Shown here: positions 18,185 through 31,262 of the stretch, piece by piece | Position numbering within the stretch: the stretch's first letter is position 1 | Layout of the letters: every line of letters begins with the position of its first letter | DNA from: Protostelium mycophagum | Taxonomy: Eukaryota > Evosea > Variosea > Protosteliida > Protosteliaceae | Reading direction: 5' to 3' | NCBI GenBank assembly: GCA_002081555.1 | Contig: MZNV01002704.1 | Location: 1 to 64,000 of the forward strand | DNA length: 64,000 bases | The notes under the pieces: model-generated | Seen by the model: only the letters and a program-made list of their open reading frames with translations | What the model was told of the DNA's origin: nothing | The model's database searches: none | Translations under genes and position numbers: made by a program

Positions 18185-18578
18185 TAAATTCTTGATTTGG
18201 ACAACTGTTTTCATGGGTCTTGCCTTGTGTTGAAAAACCCAAAAATTTTACCACGAAAAACACCATCGTGACATGTCCGTATGTATTTCGTAAAAAAAAT
18301 TCCGGTTTTGAGCGGTCTCGTGGAACTTGACGAGGGTTTTGGGTGTTGCCCAGCAACACCTTAACCTCAGTAGGGCCCTGGTAGCTGTTTCTTTGGGATG
18401 CAGGGAGCGAATCATCACCAAGTGACGATATCAGGTCATAAACTCTCAATTGTCGTCTCTTCGGTGTCAGCATACCGCAGCCGGCACGTTAACTTGACGT
18501 GGGAATCGACCATTTCCCGGTCGCCGCTATTGACTGACAGAACAGGAACGATTGGGGTGGTTCTCATCAGTACACACA
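18185..18578. other. Intergenic region between ISWI and the LRR kinase
   Basis: About 390 nt. It includes the ISWI 3' flank and a GC-rich cgcagccggcacgttaacttgacg block at about 18475-18500, another member of the recurring gttaacg-type word. A short open minus-strand frame here has no coding character. No RNA gene seen. Confidence 0.3.
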
Positions 18579-21500
18579 ATGCAGCTCAGTGTCTCTTGGC
18601 TGCTTCTCTCTGTCTTTTGCTTCAGTGCAGTCCATTCAGACAAAGTTCTGGATGCGTTTAGGGACTTTTACAACAACGCAGGAGGTGAGGAAAAGAGAAT
18701 GAGAACCGCTCATTATGCGAATCACTGACGATCCAAGGACCGAACTGGTTTCAAAACAGTGGCTGGACTAACAGCACAAACCCTTGTGACTTCTATGGTG
18801 TTCTCTGCCGTGAAGTCTTCGGTCAGACATACTACGCACTCTTCTTGGACAACAACAACTTAGGTCCACTCTTCATCTCTGTACCATCTTCTAACAAGTC
18901 CCAGTGGGGACCATCCCAGACTCTATCGGAAATGCTGTTCCGTACCTTGCCTACATCTCTGCAGCACAGAATAGTCTCTATGGCAGCTTGCCAGATGCAC
19001 TTTTCAAGAACAATTATGCTTTCCAAGGCCTCAATATCTCTTACAACTTTTTCTCTGGTGAGTGATGACAGTGAGTGTCAGGCCCGAGAATTAACGCGAC
19101 ACATTTCGCGTTGTCTGTTTACTTTTTGTGTAAAGTTGTGATTGAAACGGACTGACCTCTCAGGAACTCTACCTCCAAGCATTGCCACTTCCACCCAGCT
19201 CAAGTTATTGAACTTGTCATCCAACTTCTTCGAAGGCGCTCTGCCATCCCTGGCCATCCCTGGCGGCGGATTCTTTGCTCTTGACGCGAGCTGGAACAAT
19301 TTTAACGGTATTTATTTATATTTATTCTCCATCTACAACGATACGGTTTATGATTTATATTAATTTTTGTTTTGCAGGGAGCATACCCGAGTTTGGAAAC
19401 ACGTCTCCTGGGCTGCAGTATCTCTCTCTTGGGAATAACAGATTCACAGGATCATTACCTTCTTCTCTTGGAAAATTATCAGGCAAGTAATATTCGGTTG
19501 CGTGCTGCTCTACAAGAGATTCTGAGGACAGAGCAGCTCTCCAATATTTAGACATAAATGGCAATCCTAACCTCTCTCCCGGGGATCTTCCAGACTGGTC
19601 TGGTCTGAGCAGCTTGCGGTTCGTCTACAACAGTTTTCATATGAATGAAACCATACAGGTACATGAGTCTGTACGCACTCAATCTTATCGGAGGTATGTA
19701 GTTTTGACACATGTCAAAATGACATTTAGACACATTATAGTGATACCGGACTGGCTGTGGACCTTGTCCAACTTGGAATACTTGGACATTAGTTTCAACA
19801 GCTTGTCAGGATCAATATCCCCCTCTGTCAGCAATCTGGTCAATCTACAAGCACTCAGATTGCATGCAAACAATCTCAATGGTGTCATTCCGTCAAGTGA
19901 GTACCGGTCTTTGAAATATTTAGATCACCTTTAACATCCTCAGCTCTCTATGGCATGACAAATCTGCTCTTCATACAAATGAACAACAATCAGCTGTCAG
20001 GATCTGTAGGAGATCTTTCACAGCTCCAGAACTTGTCTTATCTCTTTCTTTCTTACAATCAATTCTCAGGTCCACTGCCCGGTGTATTTTCACTCCAAAA
20101 GCTGAGCGTGAGTGACGTGTGCATCACGTGACATGTGATGACGTCATGACAGATACTGACATTGACATCCAATCAATTCTCTGGACCGATTCCAGATGCT
20201 TTCACGTCTACAATGAGCTATGTGCAGATCAACCTTGGAAACAATTCCCTCACCGGATCTATTCCCGCTTCCCTGGGAAATCTGCCCGGCCTGACACAAC
20301 TGATACTTTCGGACAACAACATGACAGGAAGCATAAATGCGGTCAAAAGCATGGTACATCTGCAGACACTTGACCTTTCTGTCAACCATTTCCAAGGTGT
20401 TATTGATCCACAAGCATTTGCCGGCATGCCGTAAGTCGATTTGTCGCGATTTGTAGGTGACTATCTGACAGAGATTTATCAGGAATCTGGTGAACATTAG
20501 AGTGGGGAGTAACAACTTGAGCGGTCCTATTGCTTTTGCCTTTCAGCCGTTCGGACCTTTACAATACATTAACTTCTCCCGCAATCATTTCACTGGACAT
20601 GTCTCAGATACTGTGCAGTTCCTCAGTGCTATTGTCTCCATTGATTTCAGGTGTGTTAACGTTGTACTCTTCTTGAAAAAAACCACGGACATCTCTGTAC
20701 TTGAATGACATTTCACCCCAAATATGTACTAAATAGATTAGTTACAACCAATTATCAGGTACGGTTCCGGGACAACTGTCACAATTGACCAATTTGGTGT
20801 TTGTAAGATATCTTTGATGATTTAGTTTTACTGACACGTGCAGTCGGACATATCAAACAACAGATTTACTGGTGACATACCTCATCTTGACATTTCTGAC
20901 ATATTTGACAGGTACAGTGCCACCCATATATGGTCTGGTCAACCTGCAGTACTTGCACACAGACAACAATTTCTTTTATGGTGCTCTTCCAGATTCCTGG
21001 GGTAAATTACCTTCCTTGATAGAGTTCACTGCTAGTCACAACAATCTCGTCATCACAAATTTTCCCACCTTTTCACCGTCGTCACAACTGACGAAGATCG
21101 ATCTGTCATGTAAGAAGATGATTTTGGTGATTGAATTGATGATTACTCAGACAATGCGATCACAGCACAGATCCAGGACGAGTTTGCCAATCTGACAGTC
21201 AGTATTATCTCTTTGTTAATTGTCTTGGTGAGGTTGACCGCTATTAGAGCTTGCAAAGTTTAGATCTGTCAAACAACCAGATACACGGAGAGATCCCTGA
21301 GGCTCTCCTAAATCTGCGAAACTTGCGCATAATCAAGCTCAACAATAACAACTTACAAGGAAAGGTGAGACCTTTTAGAGGATGATGTCATCATGACGTG
21401 TCACAGGTCGGAACTTTTGCAAGTGATCCAGTTGTGCTCGATCTCAGCAACAACAATCTATCACAAGGTGACGATGTGTCATCATTACGATATCTGACGT

Positions 21501-24113
21501 CATCAACAGATGTACAGTTTGTGAGCACTTTATCCTCTATTGCCACACTGGATTTGAGGTATTACACAATAATAACTTTGTTTCTAAATATGTACAGTTG
21601 TAATTCTTTCAGCGGGCCAATACCACCAATGAATATCCAAAACAAATTGGTTCATATGAACCTGAGCAACAACGACTTATCACAGTAATGATATCTCAAA
21701 CAAAGATAGAATATTTACTGAAGATATCTCAGATTTTCAATAGACACGTCATCTCTGTACATGTTACAAACTCTCGATATGTCATACAACAGCATCACTG
21801 GACCTCTTCCAGCTCTTAATCTGCCAAGCTTAAGTTATATCAACTTCAGAAACAACCAAATCAACAATGGAAGTCTGATAGGACCAATCAATACCGACGC
21901 TATGTGATGTATTGTGATGCGATGACAGCTGACATCTGGCAGTTGTGACATGAGCTATAACAACTTCACTTGTCCGATCAATAATGTGACGTTTGCGTTG
22001 TGTAACATATCGGTGTGTCATGTCTATGACACGCAATCCGCAAGTGTCAGAATATACGATGAGAAAATTGCCAGAGATCAGGTAATGATCAGGTCATTCA
22101 TCTTTCATCCAACATAACATCTCCGTCATCACGCTAAGCAACACAGGCATTATTAGACAGCATCGCTGGTGATGTCGGGATCTCAGCCAATCGACTCTCC
22201 TTTGGATCTACAGGTAAACACTCGATGCTCTTGGTTGTATAGACCTGAGAAAAACAGATTCTACTTTTATATTGAACATTGCACCTCCTGGGGCAGACGA
22301 GATGAATCAAGGATCTGCAAGTTATTACGCTCAACAGATCTCCATGAAACGTGGCAATGTCGTACGTAATCCCCGAAATTTCATCGAACCTTCTTGGCGT
22401 CTGAGCATAATTGATTGAGATTTGCAGCAATATCCCATCATCAATCCGACCATCTCTGGGGGTCAGATAGCCGGTATTGTAGTGGGGTCTTTGGCAGCAT
22501 TCATGGTGCTGTTGATCCTTGTCATCTTCTTAGTGATCAGATACAGAAAGAAGAAGGCGGCCAGGTATAATTTTATTTCGTAGTCATAGAATGTTGTAGT
22601 TTATGGCTGACATGTTTGTAGAAAGCAACGAGACACTATGATGCAGACACTAGACCGTCTGTTGCTAAGAAACGTGGATGTCGAAGAAGTGATAGGAGAG
22701 GGCAACTTTGGCAAAGTCTATCGCGGTCAATGGTGACACACAACATCACATCATCTGACATGACACTGACATCTTTGACAGGGAGGGAACTGTAGTGGCG
22801 ATTAAAGGAGTGAAGAACGTGTCAGACTTCGAAGACAACAAGTTTAAAGAGGAGATCATACTTTTGCAGTGAGTGTCGATGTCGACAAAGCTAGGATGCG
22901 CAAAATCTTGTTTGCGGTTATAACCGTATGCGAAAGACAAAACCACGAACAATGGAAATTTCTGACGAGTACAGGAAGTTAAATCATCCCAACATTGTCA
23001 GACTATTGGGTGTGTGCTTTCTAGAGGATGACACTCTCAACATGGTGACTTTCACGATTACGGCTGAGCTAAAATAACATAATGACAGGTGCTGGAATAT
23101 GCCGCAAACGGCTCACTAGACAGCTACTTGAGGAAGCCTCTCAACGTTGGACATCTTCCCACAGAGGCACTTCTGCTGATGTGCTTGGATCTGGCCAAAG
23201 GGATGGTGCATCTACAATCAAAGAACATCATCCACAGGTCGGATTTTCTCCCTCTTGAAAACGGATTGCAATATTCTTTTAACAAAAGCAGAGACTTGGC
23301 CACACGTAATCTATTGTTAGACGGATCGTTTTCCGTAAAGGTGGTTTTTAAACTCAGATATTACGCGAAATAATACTGACTGGTTGTAGATTGCCGATTT
23401 TGGGTTGAGCAGGGAGGATAGCGCGTACAGTGCTACTGGTGCTGCGATACCATATCGATGGGCTGCGCCAGAGGTTATGGCAGAGAGAGTGAGCACATCA
23501 CAGAGTGATGTGTGGTCTTTTGGCGTCACAGTATGCACATCACACACATCAATATAACACTCAACATGATCAGGTCTGGGAGATATTCAGCTATGCTACA
23601 GTGCCATATAGACACTTGACCAACAAAGAAGTCTCAGAGCAGGTGAGTAAACTGCTCTGTACATAGACAGCAATGACTGAGTGATGGAAGGTTCCCAAGG
23701 GAACGAGGCTGACACAGCCAGAAGCATGTCCGCCTGCGATGTGGGACATCATTGTAGATTGCTGGCAGTTGAAGCCACAAGACCGTCCCAGCTTCCAGTC
23801 TATTTTGAGCAAAATTCTATTGGAATTTGGAGATCGATTAGTCTCTGCAACAAGATCAGACTTTAAATCACAGTCAGTTTTCAACACTCAATATTTATAT
23901 AATATTTATCTTATTGTATTATTATTGTTTGTATTTTCATGGTGATCTGAACCAATCAGGGTCAACCCCCGCACGCCCTCGTTAGGTCCTGCAGTAACAC
24001 ATGAAGAAAACGTGGACGCGTACCATGCCAATAGTAATGTACCGAGTGAAGAGGTGAACGTGGAGTTGTATGCTATCACGCCTGCCATGCCAGATAAATA
24101 TGAGAATGCATAA
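18579..24113 (+). CDS. Leucine-rich repeat receptor-like kinase with one transmembrane helix
   Basis: A single-pass plasma-membrane receptor. From ATG 18579 it has a signal peptide ([13 protein letters not shown]), an LRR N-terminal cap ([20 protein letters not shown]), then some 20 plant-like LRRs (such as [20 protein letters not shown]) through about 21900, an ectodomain of unclear fold, and a transmembrane helix ([20 protein letters not shown], about 22470-22530). The kinase domain follows: [17 protein letters not shown] with the ATP-binding Lys, [23 protein letters not shown] (His-Arg-Asp split by an intron), IADFGLSR and [28 protein letters not shown] and the subdomain XI motif LKPQDRPSF point to a tyrosine-kinase-like or dual-specificity enzyme. 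The C-terminal tail has Tyr residues (Glu-Leu-Tyr-Ala and Asp-Lys-Tyr-Glu), possible phosphosites, and stops at 24113. About 30 short introns. Ligand unknown. Confidence 0.9.
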
Positions 24114-24342
24114 ACATATGAAGAGCACTTGGGAAAAAACACATTTTGTTGTTGACAAAATATCCGAAATTGAGTAGAATATGGTGTGATCACCTAAATC
24201 GACCCGTTCTCCTGAAACTTTTCTGCTTGATAGCTCATAGAGAGGCTAAGCTGAATCTTCTCATTTTAAGTTTTAGAGATTTTTCTCATTTTGGACGAAT
24301 CTCTTTTGCGAATTGATCCCGATTTTCTGATCAAATCCCGCG

Positions 24343-26368
24343 ATGAGCCAATTGGACCGGGCTGAGGAAGAGTTGAAGAATTTGACAAAAGAAAACGATG
24401 CCTTGCGTGAGAGAGTGAGGGAATTAGAGGCCAAATTAGCAGCCGCAGGAAATACAGAAGATACCACTCGGTCAAGAGCAACTGATTCAGAGAGAGATGT
24501 TCTCAGCAATGTGGAAATATCTCGATATGGAAGACAGCTGATCATGCCTGAACTCGGTCCTGCAGGTATTGTTGATCGCGATTGCACCCGTTTTAAGTGA
24601 CTGTCAAGGTCAACGTAAATTGAAGGCAACATCTGTTCTCATTGTTGGTGCTGGAGGATTGGGCTCTCCCTCCTCTTTATATTTAGCTGGTGCTGGCATA
24701 GGTTTGCCGTTGATTGTTGATCAGAATGATCTGACGTCTGATCAGGTCGATTGGGCATACTCGATTTTGATACAGTCGAAGAAAGCAATTTGCATCGCCA
24801 GGTAAATGATTTTATAGTCAAGAAATAAAAAGAGAACAGGTTATACACAAAGAAAAGAGTGTTGGCGTCCCAAAAGCTGTATCAGCAGCGAACGCCATTA
24901 GAGAGTGAGAATGCATTCTTATTTGTCAGTTTTCTGAACGAAAAAGGTTCAATTCATTGGTCCAAGTCATTCCTCACGTGACCGCCTTGACCAGCGACAA
25001 TGCATTAGAGGTCGTGTCTCAATACGACATCATAGTCGACGCCAGCGACAACGTCGCCACGAGGTGAGAAAATTCCGAGAAAATTATCGAGTTGTAGGAT
25101 TCTGACTCGTTGTAGATATCTCATAAATGACGCCAGCGTTTTGTTGAAAAAACCGTTGGTCTCTGGAGCAGCTTTACGAATGGAGGGGCAGGCACGTATT
25201 TTTATTTACAAAGGATTTAAATATTTTTATGTCAAACTGAAATGTCTTTCGCGCCGATCAGCAGACTCAAACTACAACGCCAAGAATGCACTTGATTTTT
25301 GCGCACCAAATGATGACGTCACTGACATCACTTCAGGTGACCGTCTACAATTACAACGGAGGACCTTGCTACAGATGTCTGTATCCACAGCCTCCACCCC
25401 CAGAGACAGTAACAGATTGCTCAAATGGCGGGGTCCTTGGTGTTGTTCCAGGAATAATCGGGTGTATGCAAGCATTAGAAGTCGTCAAAATCGCTGCCGG
25501 TAATTTTCACTGAGTTTCCAATGCAATTTTGCTGAATTTTCCTTGTAAAATTCTGATGAAATTGGAGTGAAATTCTGATGAAAATTCAGGTGTGGGGAAT
25601 GTGTTGACACAAAAATTACTTTTATTTGACGGCATGTCACCTCGTTACACAATGGTGAAATTGAGACCCAGAGATGTCAGCTGCCAAGTCTGCGGTGATA
25701 AACCCAGCATCACATCACTTATAGACTACCCAGGCTTCTGCGGTTCTTCTTATGACGATAAAGTGAGATGTCTGACAAAGATATCATAAGATTTTTGACC
25801 ATCTCAGCCCAAGACCAAGTCGATCATTGACGCATCTCTTTCCATCTCATGCAAGGTAAAACTCTAAACTCAAATTTCAAGCTTAGAAAAGCAGGAGTTG
25901 TCACAGCAACTGCAAAAAGGAGAAGCCGGGGTACTATTGGATGTCAGAGAACAAGTTCAATTTGATATATGTTCTCTGAATAATTCCATCAGTAAGTGAT
26001 CTACAACGAGACGTGATTAATTGCGTTGTAGATGTGCCTCTGTGGGACCTGAAGAATTCACCGGAAAAAATGACCGAAAATATTCCGGATAAGTCGGCAA
26101 AAAGTGAGTTGTAAATACGATTGTAGATCCTCAAAAATATCTATTATTTTTGAAGAGTTTTTTATGTGAAAATGAGTTCGAAATGGATTCAAATTTTGAA
26201 AAATTGATCAACTAATATGGAACAGTCCTTTGTCTCTGCCGTAGAGGCAACGATTCGCAATCTGCCGTGAAGTTTTTACAGAGCCAAGGATACACCAATG
26301 TATATAACATCCAAGGTGGTCTCTCTCAGTGGTCCAGAGACGTTGATCCCAACTTTCCTACATATTAA
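24343..26368 (+). CDS. UBA4: Adenylyltransferase and sulfurtransferase MOCS3/UBA4
   Basis: An E1-like enzyme that adenylates and thiocarboxylates Urm1 and MOCS2A for tRNA wobble-uridine thiolation and molybdenum-cofactor synthesis in the cytosol. ATG 24343 starts a short coiled N-terminus ([18 protein letters not shown]), then [15 protein letters not shown]-type entry, nucleotide-binding [21 protein letters not shown], zinc-binding CYRC and CQVC pairs, and the Cys-containing loop [17 protein letters not shown]. The C-terminal rhodanese domain has the active loop [11 protein letters not shown] (about 26237) and NIQGGLSQW, ending at TAA 26366-26368. The length of about 450 residues is normal. 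One intron after EGQ is GC-AG (CAG|gcacgt). The intron 25991-26030 contains the recurring word in both orientations and ends in gttgtag. Confidence 0.93.
25991..26030 (+). repeat. 40-nt intron holding an inverted pair of the recurring 10-nt word
   Basis: This UBA4 intron reads gtaagtg, then atctacaacgag, a 12-nt spacer, then cgttgtag at the acceptor, and the exon continues with AT. The two copies are inverted complements, so the pre-mRNA could form a stem that pairs sequence near the 5' splice site with the 3' splice site. It is the cleanest example of the motif acting as splice acceptor plus an antisense partner. Confidence 0.75.
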
Positions 26369-26580
26369 AATCTCACATTGCCTCAACATTATCCTCATCA
26401 GAATTTTTCATGATATGTCAAATTTTGGCTCCCGAACCTCGGAACAAACCTCGTGTCGACCTCCTCGGGAAAGTGCATTTGGGACGATGAAGAAGCTCCA
26501 AAGAAACTCCAAGGAGGGAAAAGGTCCTTAAGCTTCCGATGAAACACACAGCGATGATCAAACAAATCCATTCCGTCATC

Positions 26581-28751
26581 ATGCATCGTCTTTTGGTCCT
26601 CTCTGTGCTTCTCTTCTCTGCATCAGCATATACAGAACGCGACGCTCTCTTGGCCTACTTTGCCGATTTCGCCTACCAACTGCCACAGTCTCGATCTTTC
26701 GTGTATGGAGGGAGTTGCTACTTCTTCAATCACACCCAACATTTCCACGATGGAGCTGCGGTTGGGGATTCCTTCATTTCCGAGTCTCTAGGGTGGTTCA
26801 TCTATGCTTGGAAAGGGACGAACCCCACTCATCCTTTCGAAGACCTTGCCGATCTCGATGTTTTTCCAAGAGAATGCGTCATGAGTGGGACTGCTTGTGG
26901 ATCCGTACACTCAGGATTTTTTGGAGAGTATATGAGCATCAGATCACAAGTCAGAAGGCCCCCTCCTGGTTATAAGATCATGATCACGGGACACAGCCTC
27001 GGAGGAGCCATTGCCGTTCTTCAAGCACTCGATTTTGGTCTGCAGGGCAAAGAGGTAGAACTGGTCACTTTTGGACAACCTCGTGTTGGCGACGCCTCTT
27101 TTTTGGAGGTATTCGAGGCTCAGCAGATCAATCTGACCAGATGGGTTCGGGCAACGCCACAGGGTTATGAAGATATAGTCACCAACATGCCCTCGTTATT
27201 CCCCCCCATGAAGGGGGAGATGCTTCTGTACTGTTACGACTGTGAGGAAAAATTCTTCTGGCGGCTGGCTCTGCACAATATCGCAGGTTATGCAGATACT
27301 CTGAGGTGATGATCTTCAAATGGCTCGCATTCTCATGATTATCAGCAGCGCATTGAACGGTGGAGCACCTTGCGAGGCTACAATGATTGACTCCTATAGA
27401 AGAGCAACAGTCAGTACTTATCTGTCCCTCTCTCTTCAAGCAAAAAGGGTGCGCTTTCCATTCCTTCACTTTTTCTGCATTTTATAACTTTTCCACAGGG
27501 AGACCAATTCGTCATCAACATTCGTACGGACGCCCAGAGTACGATAGCGGTTTGCATCTTCCCAAGTGATATCGAATACAAGTATATGTTTCCATCAGAG
27601 GGCTGCATGGGCATACCGCAGTGGACTATCTTTCCCAAATCAAATGAGTACACAGAGAACAGGCACCGAAATGTCACCTTCTTATCGGGTGGTGAATATT
27701 ACGTCATATGTGAGTCTCTGTAAAAATAGACCATTCTGACCTCGGCAGTTGAGAACCATAATACGTACAATGATGCCGTATTTAATTATGAAAGTGAGGT
27801 CAGTCATCCTCGGCCCTCCCCCCCCACGAACATCACCATCATCAGCCAAAATGCAGGCGAGATGACCATCGTGTGGCTTCCTCCTTCAAACCCTGGTATC
27901 CCAGAGACCATCAGTCAGTATTTCTCCTCATGATTCTCCATGACTGACATTGTTCACAGCTAGATATGCTCTGGTTGGAACAACTCAAAACAGGACAGAA
28001 GTTTCGTGGGAATTCGACGCAAACCAGAATTCTGAAATTGAAGAAGCTAATTTTCGTGGGATGGAATTGCATCAGTTCTACACCTTCAGGTTTGCGAGCC
28101 ATCTACAATCGACCCCTCTACAATCGACCCCTGACTTTGGGCAGAATGTTTGCTTTCAACGGGGAGTACTGGTCCATGCCCTCTCTATCCTTCTCCACTT
28201 TCACGGTATTAACTCCTGACGATCACTTGATAAGCTCCTTCTACCCTTCCACCATCCCCTCCGGAACCGATTCCACCGTACAATTCTACAATAGTGTGAA
28301 CGGATACTGGGTGTATTTCACTCCGAATGATACTTGTGCGGGGGCAAGAAAGCACCGAAAGATAATCGAACAAGGGAGGGTGAATGTCAATTTGGCAGAC
28401 GGGATGTACAGAATATGCCTCGCAGCTGCAGAGGCGGATTTTGACGAAGAATTTTCCGTACAAATCCAACTCCCCCTCTTCGCCGTTCACTCTCCATCTT
28501 CCTCGCCCATTTCTTCATCTACTGCTTCCACTACTCTGATGGCATCCTCTTATACACCAGAGTCAACCACAACCAAAGAGAATTCAGAACCTTCTGGGGA
28601 GGGGAAATGGCTGATCGTATCTTGTGCATTGTTAGTGCTGTTGTTAGTATTGATAGCGATTGCAGCAATAATTCTTATCATCCAGAGGAGAAGTAAGAGA
28701 CACACCCATCAAGACACCACGACACTGATGTCAGATTGGGATGGAAAATAA
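26581..28751 (+). CDS. Membrane-anchored class 3 lipase with a fibronectin-like ectodomain
   Basis: The start at 26581 gives a signal peptide (MHRLLVLSVLLFSASAY); an in-frame ATG at 26539 would extend it with polar sequence. The lipase_3 fold shows the nucleophile elbow GHSLGGA (about residue 136) and the Asp in FGQPRVGD, as expected for secreted fungal-type triacylglycerol lipases. After the catalytic domain, five further exons read in frame: a region with NITIISQNAGEMTIVWLPPS followed by YALVGTTQN, which resembles a fibronectin type III strand pattern, another beta-rich segment, a Ser/Thr/Pro stalk (about 28480-28600), a transmembrane helix (IVSCALLVLLLVLIAIAAII) and a short basic cytoplasmic tail to TAA 28749-28751. 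About 650 residues. Secreted lipases of this family usually lack such a tail, so this looks like a surface or phagosomal lipase. The FN3 assignment is tentative. Confidence 0.85.
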
Positions 28752-28875
28752 AATGGTGCTCCATCAGAATTGTTGTTTTACAATCAACTGTGCGTGTGCG
28801 TCCTTGATGGAACACGCTCCGATCCTTAATTCGATACGGAGAATCGCGGTTTATAGTAAGTGATTAAAAGTTTAT

Positions 28876-31262
28876 TTACATCACGATACAATTCTTATCC
28901 GATTTGCCCACGAGACGCTCGTATTCTTTCAGACTCTCCATATACTCGAGGGGAGGCCACTGCCTCTCCTCTATCGTCTTCAAGTTGTCGCCGGTCAAGT
29001 GCGCAAACTCGGGCCTCTGCTTCATGGGCTGGTAGTTCTGTGAGATGAAGTGCATACAGAAGGCGGCCAGCTGGTTCGCGTTGTAGTCTTGTGCGTTGAG
29101 GAGGAGGCCGATGACGTCTATGTCTGCTTTTCTGATGTCATCTTCGGTCTTCTTCTCGATGATCTTGCTGGTGTATCTGAGATGAAATCAGAAGATGTAA
29201 AGACGAAGAAGACAAAACCGACTCACAATTCACACAGAGTGACGAGTCTCTGAATGCCGTAAAGATTTGCCACCTCCATGATGAGCATCGGATCACCCTC
29301 CTCGATCGGCGAATGTTCCGTGTAAACGTATTCTATAAACGCCATGAAGGCGTCGTAGCTGACGTCTGCAATAGTGACCACTCGCTTGTCACTCTCTATG
29401 TATTTTCCCGAAAGCATCGCGTCCATCACCGGGGATCGGGAAGACATGAGTGCCTGTGTTCCATGAACACCATTTTTGACCCTCTACAACAAGGACTTAC
29501 CATGTGAGCGTGAATATCTCTGTCTTCCACTTTGAAGATGACGTCAGAGTAGAGTTTGTTGTTCATGAAGAAAGTCTTTAATTGCTTCCCGTATTCATCG
29601 CCCAAATAAGTGCCTGTGTCGGTGTCATCATCAAATCATCATGATGTCGAGACGCAGTCCAATAGATGTGGTCGTTTTTTGATTCGAAACTTGTGTACAT
29701 ACCGATGGAGGGGTTGAGGTAGTCCTCTCTGTTTGTGATGTTGGAGCACACGGTCTCCAGCTCTGAAAGTCCGAAAGTCGAAGCGACGCTTGAAATCTCT
29801 GCCAATTTGCTGTTGGGTGTCTTCGCGTCGAGTTCTGGAAGGCCACTGTAAATATGGCGTAACAACTGTCAGATGTCAATCAAAATGACATCTTGTATTG
29901 ACGTTCTCACCGACAGGAACACGTCCGAAGCGATGCCCTCTGAAAGTTTTATTCTCATGACCCCATCTGCCTCTTCAATATGTTGTATACCTTGTAATTT
30001 AGATCTCTCGTTGTAGATGAGTATATCCAAGTAGTTACCTTGTACAGCGCCGCTGTTTGCTTGTTCCATGGAAATAGTTTGACATCCCAATCCCAGAATT
30101 TTCCTGAAATATTGGGAACCGGCCGCCAACATGATCTACATCCCATAAATCTAACCGAAATTTCCTCGAAATTCCATAAATTTTCATGGGAAATTTCCCA
30201 CCTTGTGAGCTTTAATCTCCGTCCCGTCATCACAAAGGAATAAAACGTCTGTGTTTCTGGCAGACGAAAGCATCTTCAGACTACACTGAGCCAAATCTGA
30301 ATTATGAATATTAATCCAAGGTGCTCTCTCTTGTGGCGGAAGTTCCGGCGGTATTGGCAAGTCCCGCCCTTTTTTATCTTTTCTTGACTTGCTGGTATGT
30401 CCCTTAAAACTGCGAATCGCGTTGTTGAACTGCGAACGTGAGTGAAATTTCGGGGGATCTGAGACTCACGAGGTCTGTGACTCCCTCTTGTGTGAGTGCC
30501 TGTGTGAATGAGTGCGTTTGTTAACGTGACATGTCGCGGTTTCTTACCGAGTTATATTGTATGAAGCTGGCATTTATCATTTTGCCGATTTCTTTGACTA
30601 AAAAAATGAGTAATTTATAAATATTCTAAAAATAGAACGCACCTCTCGCTTTTGAGACGTGGTTGGGTGTTCCCTCCTCATAAATATCCATCTTGTTCCC
30701 CACCAATATGATTGGGGTCTGTGCATCTTCAATCTATGCGTCTACAACGAGACATACCCCCGGGCAGTGATGTTGGATCTCCGGCCACCACTTTGTCGGA
30801 ATATTCTCTAAAGAGGTCTTGCTGATCATGGAGAAACAAATGAGGAAGACATCTAAGGTAAAGTTACAAAAGAACGTGAAATTTGGCTGAGAATTCACCT
30901 GTTTGGGGATAAGAGAGAGGTCTGAGACGATCGTAATCTTCTTGTCCTGCTGTGTCCCATAGACCTGCACAAATGAGAACCCATTTTCATCGTGATCAAT
31001 GATTCATTTTTACCAATGTTGAATGGCTTGGAATCCAGCATCACATTTGCACTGAATGTTTTCAGGAGATTTGTTTAAAATGATGATATGATTCACACAC
31101 CTATAATTATCAAATACAGTCGGAACATATTCTCCCGGAAATGCATTTGTGGTGTAGCTGATCAACAGACAAGACTTGCCAACTGCACCATCTGAAGAAG
31201 TCAGGACATCAATGCGAGATCCCTTTGTTACCTCCTACAACGACTAACTTGAGGTTTTGCAT
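28876..31262 (-). CDS. RhoBTB-family atypical Rho GTPase with a C-terminal CaaX box
   Basis: From ATG 31262, a Rho-type GTPase domain ([20 protein letters not shown]-loop, [11 protein letters not shown] switch [21 protein letters not shown] switch [11 protein letters not shown], then a Ser-Ala near 30490) is followed by a linker and two BTB domains: the first split by an insertion ([20 protein letters not shown], about 30200, and later FESKND), the second [16 protein letters not shown] to [14 protein letters not shown]-terminal region with [15 protein letters not shown] follows. This is the RhoBTB architecture (RacA in Dictyostelium), an adaptor for cullin-3 ubiquitin ligases. The last four residues are Cys-Ile-Val-Met before TAA 28876-28878, a prenylation signal. 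Switch II and the catalytic Gln are kept, so GTP hydrolysis is plausible. The intron after PGTP carries ctcgttgtaga, and the one near 30520 carries the gttaacgtga/cgcgg words. Confidence 0.92.

Noticed and set aside
27820-27835. A C-rich tract that might signal a frameshift
   Set aside because: The frame through the Pro codons stays open and joins both neighbouring exons of the lipase.
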